From: Halalkalicoccus sp. CGA53
GTDB lineage: Archaea > Halobacteriota > Halobacteria > Halobacteriales > Halalkalicoccaceae
Length of the DNA stretch: 64,000 nt
Assembly (NCBI RefSeq): GCF_036429475.1
Contig: NZ_CP144125.1
Coordinates: 434,001-498,000 of the forward strand
Direction: 5' to 3'
The stretch's first letter is position 1, and each line of letters opens with the position of its first letter. The notes under the pieces are model-generated. The model did no database searches and had not been told where the DNA came from. It saw only the letters and a program-made list of their open reading frames with translations. Position numbers and translations under genes: made by a program. Positions 42,680 through 49,865 of the stretch are shown here, in pieces.

Positions 42680-43930
42680 ATGCCGAGCGACCCCGCCAAG
42701 GAGATCCGATCCCTCCGGGAGGCCCTCGAAGCCGGCGAACGTGGCGGCGACAAACGCGACCGCGAGCTGCTCCTCGCCGCCTCCAACGAAATGCGACTCG
42801 TCCCCTCCGAGATCGGCGATCACCGCCACATCAAGATTCTTAGGCACAACACGATCATGTCCGAGCAGGCGGGCAGCCTCGCCGACGCCCTCAAGGACCG
42901 CGACCCCGCCAAGGAGCTCGTTCGATGGATCCACCGCGAAAAGACGAACGAACACACGAACCAGGATTACCGGACGACCCTCCGGACCTTCGGCCGCTTC
43001 GCTCTCGGTCTCGAGGAACCGCCCGAAAGCCTCTCGTGGATCCCGACGAGCACCAGCAACGACTTCGACCCGACACCCTCCGAGCGCGATCTCCTCACGT
43101 ACGAGGGCGACGTCAAGCCAATGATCGACGCCTGTCAGAACCCACGTGATCGGGCGCTCATCGTGACGCAATTCGAGGCCGGTCTCCGCGGCGGCGAACT
43201 CTATGACCTCCGGGCCGGTGACGTCTTCGACGGCGAACACACCGCCGGTCTCCACGTCGACGGCAAGAGAGGCGAGCGATCCGTCCACCTGAAGATCAGC
43301 CTCCCCTACCTCCGACGGTGGCTCTCCGAACACCCAGCCGGTGACGACGTCAACGCACCGATGTGGTCGAAGCTCGACGTTCCCGAACTCCCCTCCGAAC
43401 CGACCTTCTACAACTACTTCAGACGAGCAGCTGAGCGAGCCGGCGTCACGAAGGAGGTCACACCTACGAACTTCCGCAAGTCGAACACGCGATGGCTCGT
43501 TATCCAGGGTCTTGCCGCTCCTCGAATCGAGGACCGACAAGGCCGAAAGCGCGGAAGTGAGCACACCGCGCGGTACCTCGCCCGCTTCGGATCCGAGTCG
43601 AACGAGCGGGCGTTTCTCGCCGCGCTCGGCGAGGACATCGACGTCGACGAGGACGAAGAGGCCGAAACACCCCTCACCTGTCCCCGGTGCGACCGCGATA
43701 CACCCCGAGACCGGCCGTTTTGTATGTGGTGTCGGTTCGCGATCGCCCCGGAAGCCACCGAGGCGCTCGAAGCGACACGAGAGGCCACCGTCAACGAAAT
43801 GGTAGACGCGGAGAGCCGAGACGCCCGCGTTCTCTTCGCTCAATTCCTCGAGTTCCTCGATGAAGAGCCCCACCGCGTCCCCTCGGGGGTTCACGATCGG
43901 CTCACCTCCTCGTCCTCGTCGAACGAGTGA
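42680..43930 (+). CDS. Tyrosine recombinase/integrase with C-terminal zinc ribbon
   Basis: A 416-residue integrase. The catalytic residues fit the tyrosine family: R170 in FEAGLRGGELYDLR, R266 in PTNFRKSNTRWL (in place of the usual HxxR, Asn precedes), and nucleophile Y299 in GSEHTARYLARFG. A core-binding N-terminal domain precedes (about 70-130). After the catalytic domain, CPRCDRDTPRDRPFCMWCRF forms a four-Cys zinc ribbon (C334, C337, C348, C351), then a helical tail. It sits at the left end of the element, next to the tRNA-derived repeat. The zinc ribbon may position it on att DNA, which is inference. Confidence 0.93.
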   Translation: MPSDPAKEIRSLREALEAGERGGDKRDRELLLAASNEMRLVPSEIGDHRHIKILRHNTIMSEQAGSLADALKDRDPAKELVRWIHREKTNEHTNQDYRTTLRTFGRFALGLEEPPESLSWIPTSTSNDFDPTPSERDLLTYEGDVKPMIDACQNPRDRALIVTQFEAGLRGGELYDLRAGDVFDGEHTAGLHVDGKRGERSVHLKISLPYLRRWLSEHPAGDDVNAPMWSKLDVPELPSEPTFYNYFRRAAERAGVTKEVTPTNFRKSNTRWLVIQGLAAPRIEDRQGRKRGSEHTARYLARFGSESNERAFLAALGEDIDVDEDEEAETPLTCPRCDRDTPRDRPFCMWCRFAIAPEATEALEATREATVNEMVDAESRDARVLFAQFLEFLDEEPHRVPSGVHDRLTSSSSSNE

Positions 43931-44058
43931 AGGATCTCCTCGGCGATCTCGGCAAGAGGGCCGTCGGCGTGTTCGGCGACGAACTCGGTCGCTTCGCGAA
44001 ATCGCTCGGGGACGTCGCCGGGTTCCTCGTCTTCAGGTAGATGTGCCTGTCTACTCAT
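43891..44058 (-). CDS. Small acidic protein, 55 residues
   Basis: A short minus-strand gene whose start ATG at 44058 overlaps the stop of the upstream gene (ATGA) and whose last 40 bp overlap the end of the integrase gene. It encodes SRQAHLPEDEEPGDVPERFREATEFVAEHADGPLAEIAEEIL followed by an acidic tail. It is helical and acidic with no motif. It is the last gene of a tightly packed run from 45046 to 43891. Function unknown. Confidence 0.55.
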   Translation of the reverse strand: MSRQAHLPEDEEPGDVPERFREATEFVAEHADGPLAEIAEEILHSFDEDEEVSRS

Positions 44059-44288
44059 CAGCTCGTCACCCCGTTACGGTGCTTCCGTCGGTAGCGTTCG
44101 GGTCGATCGCTCCGGGTCGCCGCGAGTACTCGAAGGGAATCGCGTGAGCTCTCTTCGGGTTCGATCGACGTCTCGGCGTCGAGATGACCGAACACCGCTT
44201 TCCACTCACCGGAGAGGTCACCTCCCACTTCGTCTGCATCGGACGGTTCGAACTCGGAGAGCCACGGGATCGTTCGCTCAGTACTCAT
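44058..44288 (-). CDS. Small unknown protein, 76 residues
   Basis: The protein begins MSTERTIPWLSEFEPSDADEVGGDLSGEWKAVFGHLDAETS and ends in an Arg-rich tail (RPERYRRKHRNGVTS). An alternative ATG six bases upstream would add two residues. It starts inside the stop of the gene upstream (44285-44287) and ends in the start of the one downstream, so it belongs to a translationally coupled set. Function unknown. Confidence 0.55.
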   Translation of the reverse strand: MSTERTIPWLSEFEPSDADEVGGDLSGEWKAVFGHLDAETSIEPEESSRDSLRVLAATRSDRPERYRRKHRNGVTS

Positions 44289-44476
44289 CGCCAATTCAGC
44301 TCCCGGCGCTCCCGCTCGAGATTGTCGTTTGTTACTCCTTGTGTTCCATTTCGGATCTGATCCGTAGGGTTACTCTCCGTCAAGGGTTCATCGGCGTTCC
44401 ATAGAGTGGTTTCGGACGTCGAACCCCGGGGGGGCGAACCGAGAGAACGGCTGCCCTCACCGCTCACGTAGAGCAC
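44285..44476 (-). CDS. Small unknown protein containing the dispersed repeat, 63 residues
   Basis: A GTG-start gene (44476) overlapping the zinc-finger gene upstream by 13 bp and the next gene by 4 bp. Its middle, SPPRGSTSETTLWNADEP, is nearly the same peptide as in the primase (SNPRGSTSETTLRNADES), because a 64-bp DNA repeat is embedded in both. The C-terminus QGVTNDNLERERRELNWR is charged. The gene may be a short host for the repeat rather than a functional protein, but its coupling to both neighbours argues it is translated. Confidence 0.5.
   Translation of the reverse strand: MLYVSGEGSRSLGSPPRGSTSETTLWNADEPLTESNPTDQIRNGTQGVTNDNLERERRELNWR
44387..44450. repeat. 64-bp dispersed repeat, copy 1
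   Basis: Identical at 57 of 64 positions, without gaps, to 58355-58418. It begins TTCATCGGCGTTCC and contains GTTTCGGACGTCGAACCCC followed by a G-run. The core resembles the CRISPR repeat of the same element (which has GTTTCAGTCGAACCCC then GGGGTTGAAGG). This copy has lost part of the palindrome (GGGGGGGCGAACC). Confidence 0.85.
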
Positions 44477-44682
44477 CTCCGTATCTTGTCACGAAAGCGC
44501 CGCCAGCACCTTACGCAGAGGAGGGTCTTTTCGAACGCGGCCGTGGCGTCGCTGAAATCACTCGCGACGACAGAATAGCGTTCGACGTCCCTGGGGCGGT
44601 CACGACCGCAACGGTCACATTCGCGCGTCTGGCCGGTCGCCAGCACTTCTCCTACATACTCCTGATTAGTGTTCTTATTCAT
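44464..44682 (-). CDS. Small zinc-finger protein, 72 residues
   Basis: MNKNTNQEYVGEVLATGQTRECDRCGRDRP at the N-terminus and KTLLCVRCWRRFRDK at the C-terminus provide CxxC and CxxC for one zinc. It overlaps the gene downstream by 13 bp and the gene upstream by 8 bp. Such tiny zinc proteins are frequent in haloarchaeal viruses and plasmids and often act as DNA-binding regulators. Target unknown. Confidence 0.68.
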   Translation of the reverse strand: MNKNTNQEYVGEVLATGQTRECDRCGRDRPRDVERYSVVASDFSDATAAFEKTLLCVRCWRRFRDKIRRCST

Positions 44683-44872
44683 CTATCGCGCCGTATGAGG
44701 CCGGCGAACCCTCGGAGCCGACAGGAGGTAAAGGCGCAAATTCTATACCGGATTGTGTCCAACTCTCCAGTGGGACCACGCCTCTGTCGGTCCGGTTTGT
44801 GTCCTGCATCGTCGCGGGTCTGGCGCCAACCTTCGCCCGCGACGAGATTCGATTCTCCCTGAGTCGTAGCAT
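44675..44872 (-). CDS. Small unknown protein, 65 residues
   Basis: It begins MLRLRENRISSRAKVGARPATMQDTNRTDRGVVPLE and has no recognised domain; a GTG at 44881 would add three residues. It overlaps the zinc-finger gene by 8 bp. The basic N-terminus could bind nucleic acid. Function unknown. Confidence 0.45.
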   Translation of the reverse strand: MLRLRENRISSRAKVGARPATMQDTNRTDRGVVPLESWTQSGIEFAPLPPVGSEGSPASYGAIDE

Positions 44873-44884
44873 CTTGCTCACGTT

Positions 44885-45046
44885 TTAACCCTTGTCCTCC
44901 GCCGTCTCAGCGGCCTTCTCCGGGTCGTACTGCTTGACCATCTTTCGGAGAAGGGAATCGTAATTCTCGCCGCCGCGTTTCTGAGCGGCGACGAGATCGC
45001 GCGTCTCCAGTGAGCACGGGAGCCGTGTTTCGTCTGTTTTTGACAT
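44885..45046 (-). CDS. Ribbon-helix-helix-like small protein, 53 residues
   Basis: A 53-residue protein, TDETRLPCSLETRDLVAAQKRGGENYDSLLRKMVKQYDPEKAAE, with a strand followed by two helices as in ribbon-helix-helix (VapB/MetJ-like) DNA-binding proteins. It is first in the minus-strand run and divergent from the gene at 45124, whose promoter lies in the short shared gap, so it may control both directions. No toxin gene is obvious beside it. Confidence 0.55.
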   Translation of the reverse strand: MSKTDETRLPCSLETRDLVAAQKRGGENYDSLLRKMVKQYDPEKAAETAEDKG

Positions 45047-45100
45047 CTATCCCCAGTTATCTGTCGGGTAGGGATTGAAAAAGCCTTTACGGCACTGTAG

Positions 45101-45110
45101 AGTATATAGA
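45101..45110 (+). promoter_or_regulatory. TATA-box-like element before the 45124 gene
   Basis: AGTATATAGA lies 14-23 bp before the ATG at 45124, in the 77-bp gap shared with the divergent ribbon-helix-helix-like gene. It is the best TATA box in the left part of the element. Confidence 0.5.
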
Positions 45111-45123
45111 AAAGTACACTACC

Positions 45124-45831
45124 ATGTCAGACGAATATGGATTTCTCACACACACCGACCGGAGGTTTCTGATCGGCAAGAAGGAATACACCGGCGAAAA
45201 CGCGAAACAACAGCGATACCAGCGCCGCGAAGCGATCGCGGCCCGAGCACGCCAAGCGTTTCACGATTTTGCCCTACTGTACGACTCCGTCGACGAACAC
45301 GAACGGGATCGGATATTCGACGTTGGCGACGACGTTACCGACTACGACGCGATCAACGGCTTTCACGACGCGCTCGTCGACACGCTCGCGTTCATTTATC
45401 TCTCGCTCGAGGGCGAGGTGGGTTCAAACACAATTCTCCACAGAGGGCGGTCGTTTAGCGTACCATTCGACACTATTCTTACGCAGGCGGTGAAGAAGGG
45501 GGAGATCAGCCGCTACGACCGCGAAATGCTCGGCTCGATGGTGAGCGTCGAGTTTGACGTCGACGTGAGAGAGGGCGCCGACTCCCTTCGCACGGAACGG
45601 GCGATGGACAAGATCGTTCGGAATCGGTTTAACGAGCTCACCGAGGAGGAAATGTACAGCCTGTTGTACTCCTACGCGCCCGGCGGCGCGCTCGAGGTAT
45701 TGGGGAGCGGCGGTTACACGAGGCTCGACGAGCGTGTAAGGGAGAAACGCGACGATCTCGGGATCGGTCCGGTCGAGTTTTCCGACGAGCAGTTAGAACG
45801 GATTAGGCAGGACAACGACGCCCACGAGTAG
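45124..45831 (+). CDS. Element-encoded protein of unknown function, 235 residues
   Basis: An entirely helical-looking protein of a type I recall from haloarchaeal plasmids and proviruses. Signature YGFLTHTDRRFLIGKKEYTGENAKQQRYQRREAIAARARQAFHDFALLYD at the N-terminus, then YDREMLGSMVSVEFDVDVREG, and a tail FSDEQLERIRQDNDAHE. No enzyme motif is visible. It lies between the small-gene run and the distal end of the CRISPR array, 82 bp before the first repeat. I cannot assign a role. Confidence 0.65.
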   Translation: MSDEYGFLTHTDRRFLIGKKEYTGENAKQQRYQRREAIAARARQAFHDFALLYDSVDEHERDRIFDVGDDVTDYDAINGFHDALVDTLAFIYLSLEGEVGSNTILHRGRSFSVPFDTILTQAVKKGEISRYDREMLGSMVSVEFDVDVREGADSLRTERAMDKIVRNRFNELTEEEMYSLLYSYAPGGALEVLGSGGYTRLDERVREKRDDLGIGPVEFSDEQLERIRQDNDAHE

Positions 45832-45913
45832 TACCACACAAGCGTACCGAACGGTCGTCTACTCGCGGGGGTAGCTGTGTCCTCGAAGACGTCGACCAAG
45901 TGGTTCACGGACT

Positions 45914-47009
45914 CTTTCAACCCCACAAGGGGTTCGACTGAAACGCTGGGTTTACCGTTAGGGATTGCGTCAACTGGCTCCTTCAACCCCACAAGGGGTT
46001 CGACTGAAACTGCGGGCGATGAGGTAGGCGTCCTGAGCGAGCGCCCTTCAACCCCACAAGGGGTTCGACTGAAACGCTGTTTTCCGAAGAGTGGGCCAAC
46101 GAGTCCGTTCACCTTCAACCCCACAAGGGGTTCGACTGAAACAGCCATCGCGCACTCTCGGCGGTCAGCCGGTAATCCCTTCAACCCCACAAGGGGTTCG
46201 ACTGAAACACCCGGAGGGGAGACGTCGGCAAACGCCGTCTCGGTCCTTCAACCCCACAAGGGGTTCGACTGAAACTTCTATTCGATCTAACTCTGCATAG
46301 AATGGATCGGTCCTTCAACCCCACAAGGGGTTCGACTGAAACGCATACCGCCGAAGCGGACGGACCATGACCGGGTGGCCCCTTCAACCCCACAAGGGGT
46401 TCGACTGAAACGCGTTCTGGAAGACAGTCCACGACATCGCAGAACACCTTCAACCCCACAAGGGGTTCGACTGAAACTTTCAACGACCACGCTGGGGGCG
46501 TCGATTTCCAGGCTCCTTCAACCCCACAAGGGGTTCGACTGAAACCCTGTGTTGAATATATGGACGTTATACGGTGAGCCCCTTCAACCCCACAAGGGGT
46601 TCGACTGAAACTCGTCGAGCAACAGGAGCATCTCGGGGATACCCGTCCTTCAACCCCACAAGGGGTTCGACTGAAACGGCCCGTTCTTCCAGGCTGGACC
46701 CGTGGGACATTTCCTTCAACCCCACAAGGGGTTCGACTGAAACCTCACCGACGAGCAGAAGCGCATGGCGATCAAGACCCTTCAACCCCACAAGGGGTTC
46801 GACTGAAACCGTTCGACACCTAAACAATGACACAAGAGTATACCCCTTCAACCCCACAAGGGGTTCGACTGAAACGACGTTCGCGAACTCGTCTGACCAG
46901 TCGGTCTGGCGCCTTCAACCCCACAAGGGGTTCGACTGAAACGTTGCTCAGGTTGCTCGGAGTCGGATGTCTGACGGCCCTTCAACCCCACAAGGGGTTC
47001 GACTGAAAC
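45914..47009 (-). CRISPR. CRISPR array, 17 repeats and 16 spacers, no cas genes
   Basis: Seventeen copies of a 31-nt repeat, beginning GTTTCAGTCG and ending GGGGTTGAAGG on the minus strand, alternate with spacers of 34-38 nt. The repeats are identical except the copy at the left end (45914-45944), which has one substitution; degeneration at that end means the leader lies to the right and transcription is leftward. The repeat belongs to the haloarchaeal type I-B kind (GTTTCAG...TTGTGGG...TTGAAG). No cas1, cas2, cas3 or effector gene is within the element or the window. Processing and interference must come from Cas proteins elsewhere in the cell. Several spacers look like coding DNA, for example one reading LTDEQKRMAIKT. 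Confidence 0.98.
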
Positions 47010-47130
47010 AGTACCGATATCGTCCGTTTCGTGGCTGAATGAACTCGTTTAGTGACAGTGATCTCCGTCGACCCGCAATAGTGGTGTCACGCAGGGGGGT
47101 CGACGGAGCTCCGTCGGTATGAATGGGTTT
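47010..47130 (-). promoter_or_regulatory. Probable CRISPR leader
   Basis: The sequence immediately right of the last repeat (starting AGTACCGATATCG on the plus strand) is moderately AT-rich and lies on the side opposite the degenerate repeat, so it should hold the array promoter. A perfect TATA match is not evident; the assignment rests on position. Confidence 0.5.
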
Positions 47131-47540
47131 TCTTTTTCCACTTTCACGGGATCTTGGTGTAGATCCCTCAGTATGTGGCGGGGTGGTCGCTCTTGGCGTG
47201 AAGGGTTCCGAGCGCCGATCCCCGTGAGGGGGTCGTTCCGATGGGGTATAATTTCCGGCGCCTCGTCGGCCCGGACGGGCCTGTGCGCCAACCATCGGTC
47301 AATCACATGGTACTACCGCGAGCCGCGCGCTTTCTATGCGCGTCTTTTCTCCTATCCGGGCGAGGGGACGGGGGGCGAAGTATCCTGCCCCGTGCATCCA
47401 AGCAAGCCCCGCTCAAGCCCGGCTTTGCGGCGGGCGACCTCGACGGCCGTAAATTCAACGACCGTCGCGCAGTGAAGTGCTGCGTCCCGGGAGTCGACAT
47501 ATAGCCGAACTCCGGTCAAGTTATATGTAGTATAGAAACG
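47131..47540. other. Stretch without a supported gene between CRISPR leader and TnpB
   Basis: Frames are open on both strands (for example 47119-47475 plus and 47352-47546 minus), but none resembles a known family and none has a plausible start signal. The part 47390-47470 is GC-rich with short inverted repeats (GCCCG/CGGGC) and may be structured RNA, or the left end of the TnpB element. I see no IS200-type tnpA. Confidence 0.4.
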
Positions 47541-47551
47541 ATACATATATC
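47541..47551 (+). promoter_or_regulatory. TATA-like element of the small gene/TnpB pair
   Basis: ATACATATATC lies 20-29 bp before the ATG at 47570, within a very AT-rich patch. Confidence 0.5.
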
Positions 47552-47569
47552 TAACGGTGTAATGCGTTT

Positions 47570-47710
47570 ATGGTCTCACACATTAATTTCGCAGTCGACG
47601 ACGACCTCGCAGATCGAGCTCGAGCGGTCAAAGACGCCCGTGGGTGGTCGTGGGCGGAGCTCATGGAACATGCTGTCGAGGAATTCGAAAACAAAGACGA
47701 TGGCAAGTGA
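47570..47710 (+). CDS. Small ribbon-helix-helix-like protein upstream of TnpB, 46 residues
   Basis: ATG at 47570, stop TGA at 47708. The peptide reads MVSHINFAVDDDLADRARAV then KDARGWSWAELMEHAVEEFENKDDGK: a strand, then two helices, in the manner of ribbon-helix-helix repressors. It overlaps the TnpB start by 11 bp and so is translationally coupled. Small genes of this type often precede tnpB in haloarchaea. Autoregulation of the pair is a reasonable guess. Confidence 0.6.
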   Translation: MVSHINFAVDDDLADRARAVKDARGWSWAELMEHAVEEFENKDDGK

Positions 47711-48935
47711 TACGCCCGGTGAGGAGCGGACACTCGCTTCATTTCAACCTGAGACAAAAACGGAGGATATCACGCGGTGCATTGTTATCCCGCTCGAGAC
47801 GAGCAAGCGGAAAAATGAGTACCTGCGCGAGTGTATCGACGAATGGCAAAATGTAGCACGGACCGCTGCGGAGCGGCTTCCCTCGATCCGCCCGAACGGG
47901 TGGACGCGGAACAACCCGCAGGTGGGCAAGATTGCGAAGGAATACGACCGTGAGACGATATCCGCGGCGCTGACCCAACAAGCCGTTTACAAAGCGACCG
48001 AAGCGTTCGACGCGTGGCGCGAGCTCGGATATCCCGGGGATCGCCCGATAGGCCGGTTCGGTGACGGAAATTACCTCCGAGCGACAAACCAACAGATTAC
48101 GATCGAGGAGAACGACCACGGATACGGCGCGAAGTTAAATTTCATACCGTATAATCCGATATGGTTTCACCTCGATACGGCCGGGTATCACGAGAAATGG
48201 CTCTCGCGGATCGTCGATCCCGACGACGAGACGCGCCACGGAGCGGGAGAGGTTCGGCTCGACGATGACGGAACGGCAGCGCTTCATCTCACAGTTGTCT
48301 CAAAAGCCGAGGTGGTCGTCGCCGAGGACGTCGAGCGGTGGCTCGGGGTCGACCTCGGCGAGAGTGTTATCTACGCGACGGCGATCGTCGGGGTACACTC
48401 AGGGGGGGTGAGCGGCTCGGGCGTCGAGATCGAGTCCGGTCGGGAGTTCCGACACTACCGCGAGCGGTTGAAGCGAAAGCGCGATCGCCTTGGATCGCGG
48501 GGAGACCTTCGAGGGGTCCGTCAATGCAAAGGCGATATCGAGAAGTACACCGAGCAGACATTACACACCGCCTCGCGGAGAATCGTTGAACTCGCGGCGG
48601 ATCACGCGCCTTGCGGGATCCGATTAGAGGATATGGGCGAGTATCGCGAGACGGCGCACGATCCGATCCACGATTGGCCCCGTGGCATGATCGCCGATCA
48701 GATAGTTTACAAGGCGACCGCCGCCGGGGTCCCGGTTGAGCTCGTCGATCCACGAGACTCGAGTCAGACCTGCCGGAAGTGTGGGCAAACCGATCCCGCT
48801 GCTCGAGTCGACCGCTCGACGTTTCACTGCCGGCGGTGCGATTACGAAGTACACGCGGACGTCAACGCGGCGATCAACATCGCCCGCGGCGGGGTTCGCT
48901 CCTCCTCGTCGTCGCCGTCGTCGTCGGAAAACTGA
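47700..48935 (+). CDS. tnpB: TnpB RNA-guided nuclease (IS1341-type)
   Basis: A 411-residue TnpB with the full RuvC-like triad: D218 in WLGVDLGESVIYATAIV, E310 in CGIRLEDMGEYRETAH, and D387 in VHADVNAAINIARGG. The zinc finger is CRKCG and CRRCD (C358, C361, C377, C380). The N-terminal wedge/REC part has AVYKATEAFDAWRELGYPGDRPIG. TnpB proteins use an RNA made from the 3' end of the gene and flanking DNA to cut a matching site beside a TAM. The RuvC site is intact, so it is probably active. No tnpA partner is present. The start is the ATG at 47700; earlier ATGs are in shadow sequence. Confidence 0.92.
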   Translation: MASDTPGEERTLASFQPETKTEDITRCIVIPLETSKRKNEYLRECIDEWQNVARTAAERLPSIRPNGWTRNNPQVGKIAKEYDRETISAALTQQAVYKATEAFDAWRELGYPGDRPIGRFGDGNYLRATNQQITIEENDHGYGAKLNFIPYNPIWFHLDTAGYHEKWLSRIVDPDDETRHGAGEVRLDDDGTAALHLTVVSKAEVVVAEDVERWLGVDLGESVIYATAIVGVHSGGVSGSGVEIESGREFRHYRERLKRKRDRLGSRGDLRGVRQCKGDIEKYTEQTLHTASRRIVELAADHAPCGIRLEDMGEYRETAHDPIHDWPRGMIADQIVYKATAAGVPVELVDPRDSSQTCRKCGQTDPAARVDRSTFHCRRCDYEVHADVNAAINIARGGVRSSSSSPSSSEN

Positions 48936-48947
48936 TTAGCTCTCACT

Positions 48948-49190
48948 CCCGACCTCCGAGTTGACCGCTCGTCGACCTCCTTTGTCTCGACGTCCCGCGC
49001 CTTACCTGATTCGTCGACATCGAGTTGCCGAGCGCGTCGATCTTCCGATCGAGTTCGACGACCCACTCCTCGAGCTCGTCGAGCGTCTCAAGACGCTATT
49101 GCTTCTTTCGATTCTCGCCTTCTCCCGCGCCTCGATCCACTCCTCAAGGGCCGTCACGCTCGACGTGAGGCCCTTCAGACGATCTCCCAT
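48948..49190 (-). pseudogene. Coiled-coil protein gene, probably frameshifted
   Basis: One frame reads MGDRLKGLTSSVTALEEWIEAREKARIER from an ATG at 49190; about 30 codons on, the continuing coiled-coil sequence RLETLDELEEWVVELDRKIDALGN is found in a different frame, just after a TAG, and ends near 48948. This suggests one lost or gained base in a gene of about 80 codons. The remaining frame after the shift is low complexity. It could also be two short genes; I prefer decay. Confidence 0.4.
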
Positions 49191-49233
49191 CGGACCACCG
49201 AACGGCCCGATCGCGTCGACGTCCCGCGACGGC

Positions 49234-49524
49234 TCACCGAGTCGTTCTTTCGACGATCGCGTCGAGGCGCTCCTCGATCTGCTCGATCGACTCCTCGAGC
49301 TCGTCGATCTCGTCCCGGACCGCTTGCTTCCGTCGAGCTCGCGCCTCCGCGCGCTCCCGGGTGACCCCGTCGAGTTTATGGGCAACTGCCGCGACGCCCT
49401 CGCCTACCCTGTGGATCCGGTTCTCGAGCTCACTCCCGCCGACCGGCTCCGGGACGATCTCCCTCTCCCGACGCTCCCGGGCCGCCTCGCGCGCCGCCTC
49501 GATTTTCTCCTCGTCGGGCTTCAT
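49234..49524 (-). CDS. Small coiled-coil protein, 96 residues
   Basis: A highly charged helical protein, KPDEEKIEAAREAARERREREIVPEPVGG, then HKLDGVTRERAEARARRKQAVRDEIDELEESIEQIEERLDAIVERTTR. The last 50 residues form a clear heptad pattern. Start ATG at 49524 overlaps the upstream stop by 4 bp, so it is coupled to the gene at 49521-49865. It may be a scaffold or replication accessory; nothing specific can be said. Confidence 0.62.
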   Translation of the reverse strand: MKPDEEKIEAAREAARERREREIVPEPVGGSELENRIHRVGEGVAAVAHKLDGVTRERAEARARRKQAVRDEIDELEESIEQIEERLDAIVERTTR

Positions 49525-49865
49525 AGCGTGAAACTACTTTCCTTCTCGCCGGCGGAGGCTTCCGCCATGGCTTTCAGCTCCTCGAGCTCCGCCCCGTGCT
49601 CGTCGAGCCGAGCCCCGAGATACACGGCCCAGTCGGGCGCGTCGGGAAACGACCCAACGAACTCCTCGGCGTACTCGTCGAACGACTCCGGGTCCCGATC
49701 ACCCCCGCCGAATAACTCCTTGGCCGCCTCGACGTCGCCCTTCGCGACTCGCTCCCGGAGTATCTCGTCCCGCATTGCGTCCGGATCATCCAGATACGGG
49801 ACGGGTGCCGTGAATGCACTTTTCCGCCGATTCTCCTCCTCGTCGTGTTGATCGTTCTCGCTCAT
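49521..49865 (-). CDS. Small acidic protein, 114 residues
   Basis: SENDQHDEEENRRKSAFTAPVPYLDDPDAMRDEILRERVAKGDVEAAKELFGGGDRDPESFDEYAEEFVGSFPDAPDWAVYLGARLDEHGAELEELKAMAEASAGEKES is the essential content: an N-terminal disordered part, then helices with a short DPxSFDEYAEEFVG block. Its start overlaps the preceding stop (TAATG). It is the middle gene of three coupled genes. Function unknown. Confidence 0.62.
   Translation of the reverse strand: MSENDQHDEEENRRKSAFTAPVPYLDDPDAMRDEILRERVAKGDVEAAKELFGGGDRDPESFDEYAEEFVGSFPDAPDWAVYLGARLDEHGAELEELKAMAEASAGEKESSFTL

Noticed and set aside
45714-47000. Open frames on both strands with repeating peptides such as SVEPLVGLKG and FNPTRGSTET
   Set aside because: They are the CRISPR repeats read in different frames. 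Periodicity is 65-70 bp and the inserts are unrelated spacers.
45914-47009. Self-targeting spacers against genes in this window
   Set aside because: No spacer was seen by eye to match elsewhere in the window; a proper search is needed before any claim.
47119-47475. A 118-codon frame between CRISPR leader and TnpB, considered as a cas gene remnant
   Set aside because: No Cas motif in any of six frames, and composition looks non-coding.
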